The notes below the pieces were generated by a model. That model was not told the DNA's origin. It searched no databases and was given only the letters and a program-made list of their open reading frames with translations. Source: Vitreoscilla filiformis (GTDB lineage: Bacteria > Pseudomonadota > Gammaproteobacteria > Burkholderiales > Burkholderiaceae_C). From it: 64,000 bases of DNA. The translations under genes and the position numbers were made by a program. Location of the stretch: NCBI RefSeq assembly GCF_002222655.1, contig NZ_CP022423.1:62001-126000 (forward strand). The letters are read 5' to 3'. This document shows positions 49,801-57,808 of the stretch, in pieces (position 1 is the stretch's first letter; each line of letters begins with the position of its first letter).

Positions 49801-50448
49801 AGCGGTGCTGAGGCGGGCGAACGTCTCGGAGGCGGGGCTGCCGGGGCAATCGAACCGCAGGGCATCGCTCAGGAAAACGGACACGATAGCCGCTTGGTAC
49901 TCCGACCCATCGCCGGCGGTGAAGGTGCGGGTGACGCTGGACACCGTGATGGCGCGGATGTACTGCTCCACCTGCGTGGACAGGCCCTCGTCTTTGACCA
50001 ACACCAACGTCTGCCCCACCGTGGGCGGGGCCTCGGACGGACGTTGAAACAGTTGCACCACACGTTGCCCGGTGATGTGGCCCTCGTACAGATACCCCGG
50101 CCACAGCGGCCCCTTGTTGAGGTACGCCTCCACGCGTGATTGCGCCTCCGACCGCGTGTCGAACGTCGCGTCGCGGGCAAACAGCGTGACGGCCGTATTG
50201 GCGTCCGTGGGTGGCTGCGCCACGATCACGTTGGAGCCGAAGTAGGTGTCGGTGTCGTCAGAGCGGATCGCCACAAACGTTTTGCGCAGATTGACCCGCC
50301 CCCCTGCACGATCCAACTCTGAAATATCCGGGAACAGCGCGTTTTCAGCATCGCTGATCACCGTCCCCGTGGGAGCACCGCCGCCTTCGGCCACATCAGC
50401 CATGACCGCCGATGCCAGCAATACCACGTCGCCTGAGAGGATGGGCAT
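46882..50448 (-). CDS. Large phage tail protein with about six repeated beta modules
   Basis: 1188 residues from MPILSGDVVLLASAVMADVA. The central part holds about six modules of 55-95 residues with the pattern PGS(L/V)...W......G.(V/I).Y.TG: examples are LPGSLSIQV with GTIDYANG, QPGSVTVSW, TPGSLEVEW with GTVTYATG, VPGTVVLTI with GTIDYTTG, and RPGSLSIQW with GSVDYETG. The final 150 residues differ and include GAPYMHIPAAGWGGGGWSVG. I infer a long structural tail-tip or fibre component. The longer frame upstream of MPIL is an antisense artefact of the neighbouring gene. Confidence 0.72.
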   Translation of the reverse strand: MPILSGDVVLLASAVMADVAEGGGAPTGTVISDAENALFPDISELDRAGGRVNLRKTFVAIRSDDTDTYFGSNVIVAQPPTDANTAVTLFARDATFDTRSEAQSRVEAYLNKGPLWPGYLYEGHITGQRVVQLFQRPSEAPPTVGQTLVLVKDEGLSTQVEQYIRAITVSSVTRTFTAGDGSEYQAAIVSVFLSDALRFDCPGSPASETFARLSTAAAVRDTVVADAGTYAGVSPLAESVSMGAMKIKAESIYSQLVPSAQTEAPLSVMPPYAAAGLPIPGAGSVTYTATHAWTPTTKLALPGGCLPGSLSIQVAGVTITDAGGMLRSAGADVGTIDYANGLLTSAAGDYSASKVITYTPAAQVLRVPQSAEIEITAASRSQSYVGVIDPQPQPGTLSASYRAGGRWYVLSDDGTGALKGSDASYGAGTFNPATGGYILTLGVLPDVGSSVILSWGAPTQETRHPTAVTLKATQTIALAPPAGTSVQPGSVTVSWLQAGVSKSATAGADGVLSGHATGTVRVAQGVIEAFAPATLPAVGAQLTIGYVAGPKTSDAFAHPSRQGDGRLAVTASAAITPGSLEVEWNTVTDTAVLGTYTLGQLTEMGVSTWVDPTQYARDDGGGKIMREGVQIGTVTYATGAITWNPDVTIKLPRPKYSAALDDDLYRWRLTYTGLEYVDAPSIYPADESGAVTLRYNSPGSTSTRTETVTFTPKVQLVPGVVAPVVPGTVVLTIPGSQPWGDSGTGVLRENTVASGWLTRGTIDYTTGVIALSSWATGATNALSRVSCVTTLGNALSSEFVFRASSAPLRPGSLSIQWTRTTGGPKSVTAGVDGVISGTGVAGSVDYETGLVRVRFGAMVTAAGNESQPWYSASRVESDGRIWRPDPIVMTTLRYSAVAYSYLPLDASILGMDPVRLPSDGRVPIFRAGGFVVVGAKTAVTATVANGQTVFAGRERLSRLRVVGANGAVISTGYTTDLDAGTATFSDVSAYAQPVRIEGRVEDMAMIRDVQINGEIGLSRPITHDYSAPGSYVSTALVLGDLFARVERVFDQSSWFGAWSDSPEPGSSTLAAYNNADHPILITNRGGITERWIARFTTTTSYELIGEHVGVVAVGNTGQDFEPLGPSGAPYMHIPAAGWGGGGWSVGAILRINTIGAMAPIWVVRTINPGAAYDTPDQFELSLRGDVDA

Positions 50449-50462
50449 GTGGTGTCTCTCCT

Positions 50463-50864
50463 TTAAATGACCATGAGCTTGGCCGTCACGACATACATGT
50501 CGCCAGCCTGCTGATCGTCGTAAAACGTATAGGGATCGGCCGTGATCGCCGGGGCGTCGTGGTGGCGCCAGATCACCTCGCGCACCCCGTCCGGGGTGGT
50601 CAGCGTCATGACCTGGCCGGGCTCTGCGGCCCATCCGCGCAGCGTCTGCACGTCGGTCAGGCTGACCAGCCCGGCGCCCTGCTCGACACCTTGCAGGGTC
50701 ACCGGTCGGCCCGCTTCGGCGGGCGCGCTGGCCGATTGCACGATCAGCGCCCCGGTCAATGACCGCTCGACGGTCTGCCCCACAGGGCTCCAACTGTGCT
50801 CATCGCTCCAGGCACAGCCCGAGCCGAACACCACCACCAGGCCATTGGCACTCAACTGGATCAT
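50463..50864 (-). CDS. Small phage tail protein following the tape measure
   Basis: 133 residues from ATG 50864, preceded by AGGAGG seven bases upstream. Contains alternating beta segments (IQLSANGLVVVFGSG, MTLTTPDGVREVIWRH) and ends DMYVVTAKLMVI. It resembles the small baseplate or distal tail proteins that follow tape measure genes in Mu-like siphophages. The corrected tape measure frame would stop 2 bases before this start, which is normal packing for this phage. Confidence 0.7.
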   Translation of the reverse strand: MIQLSANGLVVVFGSGCAWSDEHSWSPVGQTVERSLTGALIVQSASAPAEAGRPVTLQGVEQGAGLVSLTDVQTLRGWAAEPGQVMTLTTPDGVREVIWRHHDAPAITADPYTFYDDQQAGDMYVVTAKLMVI

Positions 50865-50877
50865 GCTCAACCTCCTC

Positions 50878-53655
50878 CTACTCGTGCGGCGTCAGATTCG
50901 AGGCGGCGCAGCATCGCCACCAGGGCCTGAGCGTCATCCTGCGAGGCCATCTCCACGGCCTCTTCGCGGCCCCGATTGATCGTGATGGCCACGGCGTACA
51001 CCGTGCGCGATGTGGTGGGCGCAGCAGATGGCGCAGGCGCAGGCGCCGCCACCTGGCCCGACGCTGCGGGCGCTGGTGCGGGGGCCGCAGCGGCAGCGGC
51101 ACGCCGGGCCATTTCGCCGCCGTGGCCGTCCTTGCCGTAGAGGTACTGACTGGCGGCAGTTTGCAGGGCTGACGACAGCGTCCCCCCCCCGGCCCGCCGT
51201 ACTTCCGTTGGCCGGGGTTGTTCATGTAGGGGACGTTGCCGCTTGCATCCACAAACTCGCGGGCGATCTGCTGCGCCGCTTCGTCGTCCAAGCCATAGCC
51301 CTTGAGGTCATTGATCACGCTCATCAGCGTGTTGCCGCCAGCGGTGGTGCCGTCTCCGGTGCGCTTGCGGTAATCGTCATCGAACAGTGACTTCACTTCA
51401 CCGTTGCGTTTCTCCACAGCACTGTTTTTCACCACAGCGACCACTGCTGAGGCGGTTTTCTCAGCTTCTTCACGGGTCTTCCGCATTGCCTCAGTCGCGG
51501 CATCAGCAGCGGCGGGAATGGCCGACAGCGACTTGACCACAGCGTGCCCCGCCTCATCCACTGCAACACCCATCCCCTGCGCCGCAGCCTGCGCCCGCAG
51601 TTCAGCGGTGACCACACCACCATTGGCAGCGATGGCCGCCGACGCATATTTCTCAAACGCAGCTTGCTTGTCTCGTGCTGCTGTGGTGCCCGCATCGCGG
51701 ATGATTTGGTAATCCCGCTTGGCCGCATCCGCCATCATCGTGAGCCGATCGACGCTCGTGATCCCCAGGCGCTCAAACGCCCCTTCAACCACCTTGGCCG
51801 CTGCGGCACTCTCTTTCGTGGCTGCTGTCGTCCCTTGCAGCGCCGCTGTCAACTGCCGCTGAATTTCCGCCGCCCGCTGCCATTCGCCCGCGTCCACAGC
51901 CTTTTCGTACTCGGCCCGCAACGTGGCCACCTTTTCGCGCGCCGCCTCCGCCGCCGCTTGTTGGGCCTGCGATCCAGTCTTGGCTGCTTCGCCCGCCGCA
52001 CTGGCCGCTGCACCCGCAGCGCTTGCCGCCGAGCTGGTGGCCTCCACCGCCGCCTTCACATCAGCCTGCGCCTGCACCACCTTCGGTGCCTGGGCCGCAG
52101 CCTGCGTCTGCGATTGCGTCAGACCATCCCAACCCGATTGGGCACTCTCAGCCGCTGTGGCAGCGTCATCCATTGCCTGGCGGGCCTTGGCCATGAATGC
52201 ATCCGTGGCCGCCCCAGAGGCCGCTGCACTGACGCGCACCTCGTCGGCCGCCAGTTTGTACCGGGCACTGACTTCGCCAAATGTCACCTTGGACATCATG
52301 TCCAGGTACAACGCGTACCAGGCCTGCGCCGACTGAACCAAGCTGGAGAACCCCGCACCCAGCACATACACGCCCGCCAGTACTGTGTTGCCCCCGGCGC
52401 TCATCACCCCATACGCGGTCTGCACCACGTTGCCGGCGTTCTTGGCTTTGGCGCCGAGGTCGTCCAGAGTCACCGATAGGTTGGTGGCAAACGTCTGCAA
52501 CTGCACCGACACGGCCTCAAAATCCACCGCGCCTACAAACCGGGTGCCCCACTCAATGGCCGCCTTGAACGCAGCAGCCAAGGCATCCCCGAACTTCCCC
52601 ACCGTCCCATTACTGACCGCCGCAGACAGCGCCGCAGCCAGTTGGTTCACACCGTCTTTCAGGATGGGCAGCGTCGGTGTGCCCAGGGCATTCATCACCG
52701 TTTCCCACGCGCTGCTCAACCCACCCAGCGCCCCGCGCAGGTTGTCGCCCATCACAGCAGCCGTCTCGGCGGCGCTGCCTTTGGCATTTTTGAGCTTCCC
52801 CGTCAGCTCATCCAGTGCCCCGATGCCCTGATTCAACAGTGACCGCAGCGCCGGCCCCGCCTCCGTCCCAACCGCCAAGATGGCGCGCTCACCCACGGCG
52901 CCCTTGGTGCCCAACTGGCGCAGCGCCTCGCCGAAGTCGTTGGTGATGATCCCGATCGTGCCCAGCTCCGTGCGGAACTTGCTGGCCGGGTCGCTGAACT
53001 GGCTCAGGATCGCATTCAGTGCCGTGCCCGCCCGGCTGGCATCGATCCCCGCATCGGCGAACTTGCCAATGATGGCGACGGTCTGTTCCAGGCTCAGACC
53101 CACCGACTTGGCAATGGGGGCTGTGTAGCTCAGCGCCTCAGCCAACCCCGTCACACTGGTGTTGCTGGCGTTGGCGCCTTTGGCCAGTACATCAGCCACG
53201 CGGCCCGCATCGCCAAACGCCAGCCCCATCCCCATCACCGCCTTGGTGATGAACTCGGCGGCTTGACCCAGATCCACGCCACCCGCTTGCGCCAACTGCA
53301 ACGTGGCAGGCAGGGCCTGCATTGCCTGATCGGCGCTCAGCCCCGCACGGGTCAGGTTACCCAGCGCTGTGGCCGCTTCAGTTGCCGAGTATTTGGTGGT
53401 TGCACCCGCATCCTCAGCCGCTTTGCGCAGGGCCTGCATTTCCTGGGCGCTGGCACCCGATACCGCCTTGACCTCGGAGAGTTTGGCCTCCAAATCGGCC
53501 GCGCTGCTCACCGCGCCGGCAAACAGCTTGCTCGTAAAGTACGTGGTGACTGCTGCCGCCACCGCCGTCACTTTCGCGCCAATGCCACTCAGGCCGGACA
53601 TCACACCGTCAGCCAGGAGGCGCAGTCTCAGGATGATGTCAATGGGGCCTGCCAT
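50878..53655 (-). CDS. Phage tail tape measure protein, apparently frameshifted near the 3' end
   Basis: 925 residues as read. N terminus MAGPIDIILRLRLLADGVMSGLSG, then KVTAVAAAVTTYFTSKLFAGAV (a possible membrane-active helix) and long Ala-rich coiled regions with SASAQEMQAL-type repeats: the features of a TP901-type tape measure, which sets tail length. Around residue 823, nine consecutive Gs at 51182-51190 (seen as Cs on the top strand) move translation into an Arg/Pro-rich nonsense-like tail. With one more G the frame would continue as TLSSALQTAASQYLYGKDG and end at 50867, right before the next gene. So a sequencing or real 1-bp deletion is likely. Confidence 0.85.
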   Translation of the reverse strand: MAGPIDIILRLRLLADGVMSGLSGIGAKVTAVAAAVTTYFTSKLFAGAVSSAADLEAKLSEVKAVSGASAQEMQALRKAAEDAGATTKYSATEAATALGNLTRAGLSADQAMQALPATLQLAQAGGVDLGQAAEFITKAVMGMGLAFGDAGRVADVLAKGANASNTSVTGLAEALSYTAPIAKSVGLSLEQTVAIIGKFADAGIDASRAGTALNAILSQFSDPASKFRTELGTIGIITNDFGEALRQLGTKGAVGERAILAVGTEAGPALRSLLNQGIGALDELTGKLKNAKGSAAETAAVMGDNLRGALGGLSSAWETVMNALGTPTLPILKDGVNQLAAALSAAVSNGTVGKFGDALAAAFKAAIEWGTRFVGAVDFEAVSVQLQTFATNLSVTLDDLGAKAKNAGNVVQTAYGVMSAGGNTVLAGVYVLGAGFSSLVQSAQAWYALYLDMMSKVTFGEVSARYKLAADEVRVSAAASGAATDAFMAKARQAMDDAATAAESAQSGWDGLTQSQTQAAAQAPKVVQAQADVKAAVEATSSAASAAGAAASAAGEAAKTGSQAQQAAAEAAREKVATLRAEYEKAVDAGEWQRAAEIQRQLTAALQGTTAATKESAAAAKVVEGAFERLGITSVDRLTMMADAAKRDYQIIRDAGTTAARDKQAAFEKYASAAIAANGGVVTAELRAQAAAQGMGVAVDEAGHAVVKSLSAIPAAADAATEAMRKTREEAEKTASAVVAVVKNSAVEKRNGEVKSLFDDDYRKRTGDGTTAGGNTLMSVINDLKGYGLDDEAAQQIAREFVDASGNVPYMNNPGQRKYGGPGGGRCRQPCKLPPVSTSTARTATAAKWPGVPLPLRPPHQRPQRRARWRRLRLRHLLRPPHRARCTPWPSRSIGAAKRPWRWPRRMTLRPWWRCCAASNLTPHE
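51182..51190 (-). other. Nine-base G/C homopolymer, probable frameshift site
   Basis: Nine Cs on the top strand (Gs in the gene) within the tape measure gene. Frame and protein quality on either side fit ten Gs. It could be an assembly or sequencing error, a mutation or a slippery phase-variable tract. Confidence 0.7.
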
Positions 53656-53668
53656 GCAGCGTCCTTTT

Positions 53669-53791
53669 TGCCGAACCGTTCGGCATTCCTCCGCACGGTG
53701 CGGAGTAAAAACAAAGCTAAGTTATTGATTTATATAGGCAGTCACACCGCACGGTGCGGTATCACTGCCCAGAATGCCGAACCGTTCGGCA
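53669..53791. repeat. Nested pairs of palindromes between tape measure and tail tube genes
   Basis: Outer palindrome TGCCGAACCGTTCGGCA occurs identically at 53669-53685 and 53775-53791. Inner palindromes CTCCGCACGGTGCGGAG (53689-53705) and ACCGCACGGTGCGGT (53746-53760) are almost the same. Between the inner pair lies a 40-bp AT-rich core containing TTATATAG-like sequence. The arrangement is symmetrical, and lies where tail assembly chaperone genes are normally found. Confidence 0.85.
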
Positions 53792-54520
53792 TCACACCTG
53801 GGCGCGCAGGCTGTAGAACGCGCTGAGGCCTTGGCCCTTCGTTGTGTCGGCCAGCAGTTCGGCTTTGAGCTTCAGGCTTTGCAGCTTTTCGCCCATCAGT
53901 GCAATCTTGTCGGTCGGCGGCACGTACAAGCGATGGAAGTCAGCCGTCACCAACTTGTTGCCATCGTTCTCGTTTTCGCCGACGTAAAAGCACTCCAGCT
54001 CGGCATCCAAGCGCGTGCAGGCCTGGTAGTTGATGTACGCGGCCTTGGTGTAACTGACCTTGATGGCCTCCCCATCGGCAATGCTGCCGCCTTCCAAGGG
54101 GATCAGGCCACCCGGCACCAGCTTGTAGTCCGTCCCTTCAATGCACGCAGCATTGGATGCATCCTTGACACCGGTGATCGCCGACGCGACATGGTTCAAC
54201 CGCACCATGCCGCCCACATACGCAACATGGGCCTCATCGACCACCGGGGCGGTGTCCACGATGGCGCTTTCCGGCGCCCCCAACGCCAGCGCCCAGTTCC
54301 GCTTGTCCCAACGCCACAGCTCCAGCTCCACCTTGACGTCTTTCACGCGGGAGAGGATTTGATCCTTGCCACCGCCTGTGCGGCCGTAGTTCGGTACGTC
54401 CTGGGTGTCCAGGCTGTGGGTAATTTCCGCCTTGCCATTCAGCAAAGGGAAGAAGGCGCCCGTGGTACCCACCGCGCGGGCGTACAGACTGCCAACCAGG
54501 AGCAATGATTTCGAGTTCAT
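53792..54520 (-). CDS. Phage tail tube protein
   Basis: 242 residues starting MNSKSLLLVGSLYARAVG. Features of major tail tube proteins: long beta strands (VKVELELWRWDKRNWALALG), an EAIKVSYTKAAYINYQA segment and a charged C-terminal region ending YSLRAQV. The position after the gp37-like gene and before the tape measure matches Mu-like siphophages such as B3. It assembles the non-contractile tail tube; no sheath gene is seen beside it. The stop codon touches the outer palindrome at 53791. Confidence 0.8.
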   Translation of the reverse strand: MNSKSLLLVGSLYARAVGTTGAFFPLLNGKAEITHSLDTQDVPNYGRTGGGKDQILSRVKDVKVELELWRWDKRNWALALGAPESAIVDTAPVVDEAHVAYVGGMVRLNHVASAITGVKDASNAACIEGTDYKLVPGGLIPLEGGSIADGEAIKVSYTKAAYINYQACTRLDAELECFYVGENENDGNKLVTADFHRLYVPPTDKIALMGEKLQSLKLKAELLADTTKGQGLSAFYSLRAQV

Positions 54521-54540
54521 GGGAAGCCTTTCTCAGCGAA

Positions 54541-54996
54541 TCAAACTGAAAACTGAGTTGAAAACAGCAGCGGAAACATCACGGTGCCATCTTGGAAATA
54601 CTTCGGTGTGGGGGCACCAGGCGCCCATGCCAGATTGCGGCTTGTGCCAGGCACACGCCATCCGTGCAGGCATTGGACAATTTGCGGCAGCAACGGCCCC
54701 ACCTTTTCACCACCTCGGTCAGCGGTATTGCGCCCGGTTTTATCGACCAGGAACACCAGCCATTGCTGCCTGACCACAGACACGTCCGAATACCCATCCC
54801 CCCCGCCGTCTGGGGATTGGTCATGCAGCATCACCAAAGCCGCAGGAACTTGGCGCGTCCTGGTGGCTGTCGGTTCGATTTCATCCACCATCAAACTCTC
54901 ACGCAGCGCAGGGACACTCGCAGCCAGCCGCGCCGCCATGGCACGTCCTACAAAAAGGAAGTCCGCCGCCCATGCCGAGTTGTTCGGGGCGCCCAT
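54541..54996 (-). CDS. Mu gp37-like tail terminator/completion protein (DUF1834-like)
   Basis: 151 residues from ATG 54996. Contains an N-terminal helix (ADFLFVGRAMAARLAASVPALRESL), a variable beta region (VRQQWLVFLVDKTGRNTAD) and FQDGTVMFPLLFSTQFSV at the end; position and size match Mu gp37. It probably closes the tail or joins it to the head. The start overlaps the stop of the gp36-like gene (ATGA). Confidence 0.75.
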   Translation of the reverse strand: MGAPNNSAWAADFLFVGRAMAARLAASVPALRESLMVDEIEPTATRTRQVPAALVMLHDQSPDGGGDGYSDVSVVRQQWLVFLVDKTGRNTADRGGEKVGPLLPQIVQCLHGWRVPGTSRNLAWAPGAPTPKYFQDGTVMFPLLFSTQFSV

Positions 54997-55415
54997 CAAT
55001 AACCCCGTTTGAAGTTGCGCCCGTCAGAAACCACGGCTGGCAAATTGCTGCTGGTATCCACCAGCGGCGCACCCACTGCATCGACACCCAATTGCAATTC
55101 ACCTCGGCGGATGAAACCCAGGTTCTTTTGCGCCGTGTCGTAGCGGGTTTTGATGTGCTCGGGCGGCGTGCCCAGGTGCAAATAGAAATACGCCAGATCC
55201 TGCGCGATGTAGCGCAGCAGCACCGGCACCGATGAGAGTGGCAGCGTGTAGCGCCCCATCAGCACCGCATCCACCTCCGAATTGGCCCGGTCGCAAGCGC
55301 GTTGGGCCACAGCGGTATCCACAGCGTGGGTGCGGGGCGTGGCGCGGTCGGTGAGGTCGATCATCTCGTCCTCGCCAAACTCGGCCAACAAATCCGCTGG
55401 GGTGATGTAGCTCAT
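54996..55415 (-). CDS. Mu gp36-like head-tail connector protein (DUF1320)
   Basis: 139 residues starting MSYITPADLLAEFGEDEMIDLTDR, a typical DUF1320/gp36 N terminus, followed by ACDRANSEVDAVLMGRYTLPL and VLLRYIAQDLAYFYLH. These proteins form part of the head-tail connector of Mu-like phages. The stop overlaps the gp37-like start. Confidence 0.88.
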   Translation of the reverse strand: MSYITPADLLAEFGEDEMIDLTDRATPRTHAVDTAVAQRACDRANSEVDAVLMGRYTLPLSSVPVLLRYIAQDLAYFYLHLGTPPEHIKTRYDTAQKNLGFIRRGELQLGVDAVGAPLVDTSSNLPAVVSDGRNFKRGY

Positions 55416-55452
55416 GGGGCGGGCTCCCTTCGGCTGCGCTCAGGGAGCGCGG

Positions 55453-55758
55453 TTACTTGCTGCCCTTGGCGGGCTTGGCCGGCGCGGGATCTTCAGCGGG
55501 CGGTGCGGCACCAGCAGCCGATGCAGCAGCGGGGGATTCAGCCGGGGCTTTGGCAGCATCGGGCACCTCGATTTCCATCGTGGTGTCCACCACCACCAAA
55601 CCCTTGCCGGCTTCATCGCGCAGGGCGGCCAGTTGCGCTTCGGTGAATTCACCCACCGGCACCTTTTGGGTGCCCGGCCCCCAGAAACGACCGGCGCGGC
55701 GAAAACCCTTTTCAGACGTGGCCGCAATCGCCAGCGCCTGCACTTGCTTGATACCCAT
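55453..55758 (-). CDS. Mu gp35-like protein with Ala/Pro-rich tail
   Basis: 101 residues from MGIKQVQALAIAATSEKGFRRAGRFWG. The N-terminal 60 residues, including GEFTEAQLAALRDEAG, look like the FluMu gp35/HI1506 family. The C-terminal 35 residues are Ala/Pro/Lys-rich (PAKPAKGSK) and probably disordered. Longer upstream starts overlap the head gene and lack family-like sequence. Its role in the virion is not established. Confidence 0.75.
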   Translation of the reverse strand: MGIKQVQALAIAATSEKGFRRAGRFWGPGTQKVPVGEFTEAQLAALRDEAGKGLVVVDTTMEIEVPDAAKAPAESPAAASAAGAAPPAEDPAPAKPAKGSK

Positions 55759-55792
55759 GACGTGGTTTCCTTGATGTTCAGTAAAGGCCGGC

Positions 55793-56683
55793 TCAGGACA
55801 GCCAGGGGCAAACCACCACCTTGGCGGTGTCCCGCATGGTGTTGCTCTGGCCGTTGGCCAGACGCTCGGCGGTGAGGATGTCCAGCGCTTGGCGCTCCAG
55901 CGAGGGAGGCACCAGCAACACGGAGGGGCGCACCACCAGGGGTTTCCCGGCGTCACTGCGCACATTCATCATTGCGGCGCGGCTGGCGGCGTAGTTGCTC
56001 ACGTCCAGCGTCTGGCGGCTGGCACGGGCCAGTTGCCACAGGCCAAAACCCACATTCACCCGTGCATCAGCGCCCCAAACGAACTCGTTCATTTCGAAAA
56101 CGCGCTCGCTGTTGATGTTGGTGATCGCGTTGAAGGCGTAGTCCCGGCGCTTTTGAAACACGAGCGGCTTGATGTAGCGCGAGGTGTCCAGCAAATACCA
56201 CGCCGTGCCCGAGCCGCCGTCGTAGTTCGAGAAACTGGACTGGTTGCCGGCCAAACCCACCGGGTGATCGGTGTCGAAAAAGTACTGGCCATCAAAACAC
56301 TTGGTGTCGAACCCAGATTGCAGCAGGCCAAACAGCAGTTCATCCGGGTGCAGCGCAGCATCTTGGCCGAGCTGGCGCGACACCGGGGCGTAAACACCGT
56401 GCTGGTCATCTTCGATGGCCGTGCGCTTGACCTTGAACGAGTTTTCAAACTCCTTGTTTTTGATCGTGTAGCCGTGCTCTTCCAGGCTTTGGTACTGCCG
56501 GGAACCCAGCCATTCCCGGAAACTCGTGGTCGAGCCCAGCCAGGCGTATTCCTCTTCGGCTGTGGTGCTGGGCACCGGGGTGGCGAACTGCAAACCCATC
56601 GCCGGGGCAGCGCCCAGGCCTTCGGCAAACGCCGCGCTGTAGCCCACGTTGAGCGTGCGCAGGTTGTGGGTGGTGACTTGCAT
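55793..56683 (-). CDS. Mu T-like major head protein
   Basis: 296 residues starting MQVTTHNLRTLNVGYSAAFAEG. Characteristic stretches of the Mu-like major head subunit are EYAWLGSTTSFREWLGSRQY, IKNKEFENSFKVKRTAIEDD, ELLFGLLQSGF and FDGQYFFDTDHPVG. Hundreds of copies form the icosahedral capsid. It lies downstream of the protease/scaffold and decoration-like genes, as in D3112 and B3. Confidence 0.93.
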   Translation of the reverse strand: MQVTTHNLRTLNVGYSAAFAEGLGAAPAMGLQFATPVPSTTAEEEYAWLGSTTSFREWLGSRQYQSLEEHGYTIKNKEFENSFKVKRTAIEDDQHGVYAPVSRQLGQDAALHPDELLFGLLQSGFDTKCFDGQYFFDTDHPVGLAGNQSSFSNYDGGSGTAWYLLDTSRYIKPLVFQKRRDYAFNAITNINSERVFEMNEFVWGADARVNVGFGLWQLARASRQTLDVSNYAASRAAMMNVRSDAGKPLVVRPSVLLVPPSLERQALDILTAERLANGQSNTMRDTAKVVVCPWLS

Positions 56684-56730
56684 GGTGCGTGTGTCCTTGA
56701 GACTGTTGGTTGCGTGGCTTCAGTGCTGCA

Positions 56731-57159
56731 TCAGCACTCGTCGCCGCCCCAGAAGATCCAGACGGTGCCGTCGTCGTCCACATCCCAGATCTGGCCGCCC
56801 GTGGTGCTGCGGGTGGAGCTGCCCGAGGTCAGGGCCACGGTCTGGTCATCCACGATGTAGGGCGTCATGCCGATGTGGGCGCGGGTGATCTGGTCGGTGC
56901 TGGTGCTGTTCTTGAACGGCCAGCAGCCCGCCGACACCTCGGCCTTCACATCGCCATTGGCACCGGTGGAGTTGTCCACGCGGCGGGTGATGACGCCCAC
57001 GCCGCGCAGCGTGGTGCTGGTGCTGCCCTTGACGAGGTAGCCGCTGGCATTTATGGCGGCCAGCGCGCCGGCGTACAGCAACATGCTGGCGCCGACGGGG
57101 AACACACGCGGGCCACAGCCCTTCGTGCGGACGTTGCGATCAGAGGTGAGAGCAGTCAT
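56731..57159 (-). CDS. Head decoration-like phage protein
   Basis: 142 residues. Beta-rich, Thr/Gly-rich sequence with GCGPRVFPVGASMLLYAGALAA near the N terminus and QTVALTSGSSTRSTTGGQIWD near the C terminus. Its position between the protease/scaffold and the major head gene is where Mu-like siphophages encode a head stabilisation or decoration protein, so I infer this role. The repeated C residues in the C terminus (WGGDEC) are unusual. Confidence 0.62.
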   Translation of the reverse strand: MTALTSDRNVRTKGCGPRVFPVGASMLLYAGALAAINASGYLVKGSTSTTLRGVGVITRRVDNSTGANGDVKAEVSAGCWPFKNSTSTDQITRAHIGMTPYIVDDQTVALTSGSSTRSTTGGQIWDVDDDGTVWIFWGGDEC

Positions 57160-57190
57160 GGGTGCGCCTCGGTGCGGTCAGGAGGGTGGG

Positions 57191-57808
57191 TCAGGCGTTG
57201 GCCGCAGCCATCGCCACTTTTTGCTTCTTGTAGGCCTCGGGGGTGAGACCCATCGCGCGGCACACGCCCAGCTCGGTCGCATTCAGCTCAGCATTGGGGT
57301 CGCCCGGCGGCGGGCTCTTGCCGCCGTTCTGGCCATCCAGCAGCGGGGCGTTCATCGCAGGCTGGGCCTCCACCATCGCGCGCAGTTGGGCGATGTCCGT
57401 CTTGCCCAGCTTTTCCAGCGCGGCGCGCATGGCCGGTACGAACTTGGTGGGGATGGCAGCGGCCAGCAGTTCATCCAGCTCCCGCTGTTGGGCGCTTGCC
57501 TTGAGCGTGGCCAGCTCGCTCTGGGTCGTGGCCAACATGCCGCGCAGGGCCTCCATGCCGGCGGCATCGCCCGTGCCGCCATTCAGCTTGGTCTTGAGCG
57601 CCGCCAGCGGGGCGGTGATGTCGCCTTCGGTTGGCAGGCCCAGGTCGGTCTTGAGCTGGGTCAGCGCCGTCTTGAGCGCAGCGGCAGCAGTGGCCGTGGC
57701 GGCGTCTTGCTCGGCTTTGGCTTTCAGGGTGGTGATGTGGCTGTGCATCTGCTCGGCCGTGGCCTGGGGCAGGTTGAACAGGGCTTGCAGCAGCTTGAGC
57801 AAATCCAT
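57191..57808 (-). CDS. Possible internal scaffold protein (Mu Z-like)
   Basis: In-frame internal start MDLLKLLQALFNLPQATAEQ with the ribosome-binding sequence CAGGAG about 10 bases upstream. It would yield the coiled-coil C-terminal half of the protease gene product alone, as in Mu where Z is expressed from within I. This rests on the RBS and the Mu precedent. Confidence 0.5.
   Translation of the reverse strand: MDLLKLLQALFNLPQATAEQMHSHITTLKAKAEQDAATATAAAALKTALTQLKTDLGLPTEGDITAPLAALKTKLNGGTGDAAGMEALRGMLATTQSELATLKASAQQRELDELLAAAIPTKFVPAMRAALEKLGKTDIAQLRAMVEAQPAMNAPLLDGQNGGKSPPPGDPNAELNATELGVCRAMGLTPEAYKKQKVAMAAANA

Noticed and set aside
50449..50793. N-terminal extension of the 1188-residue tail protein
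   Set aside because: It lies antiphase over the preceding tail gene and is Arg/Gly-rich; MPILSGDVV at 50448 is a better start.
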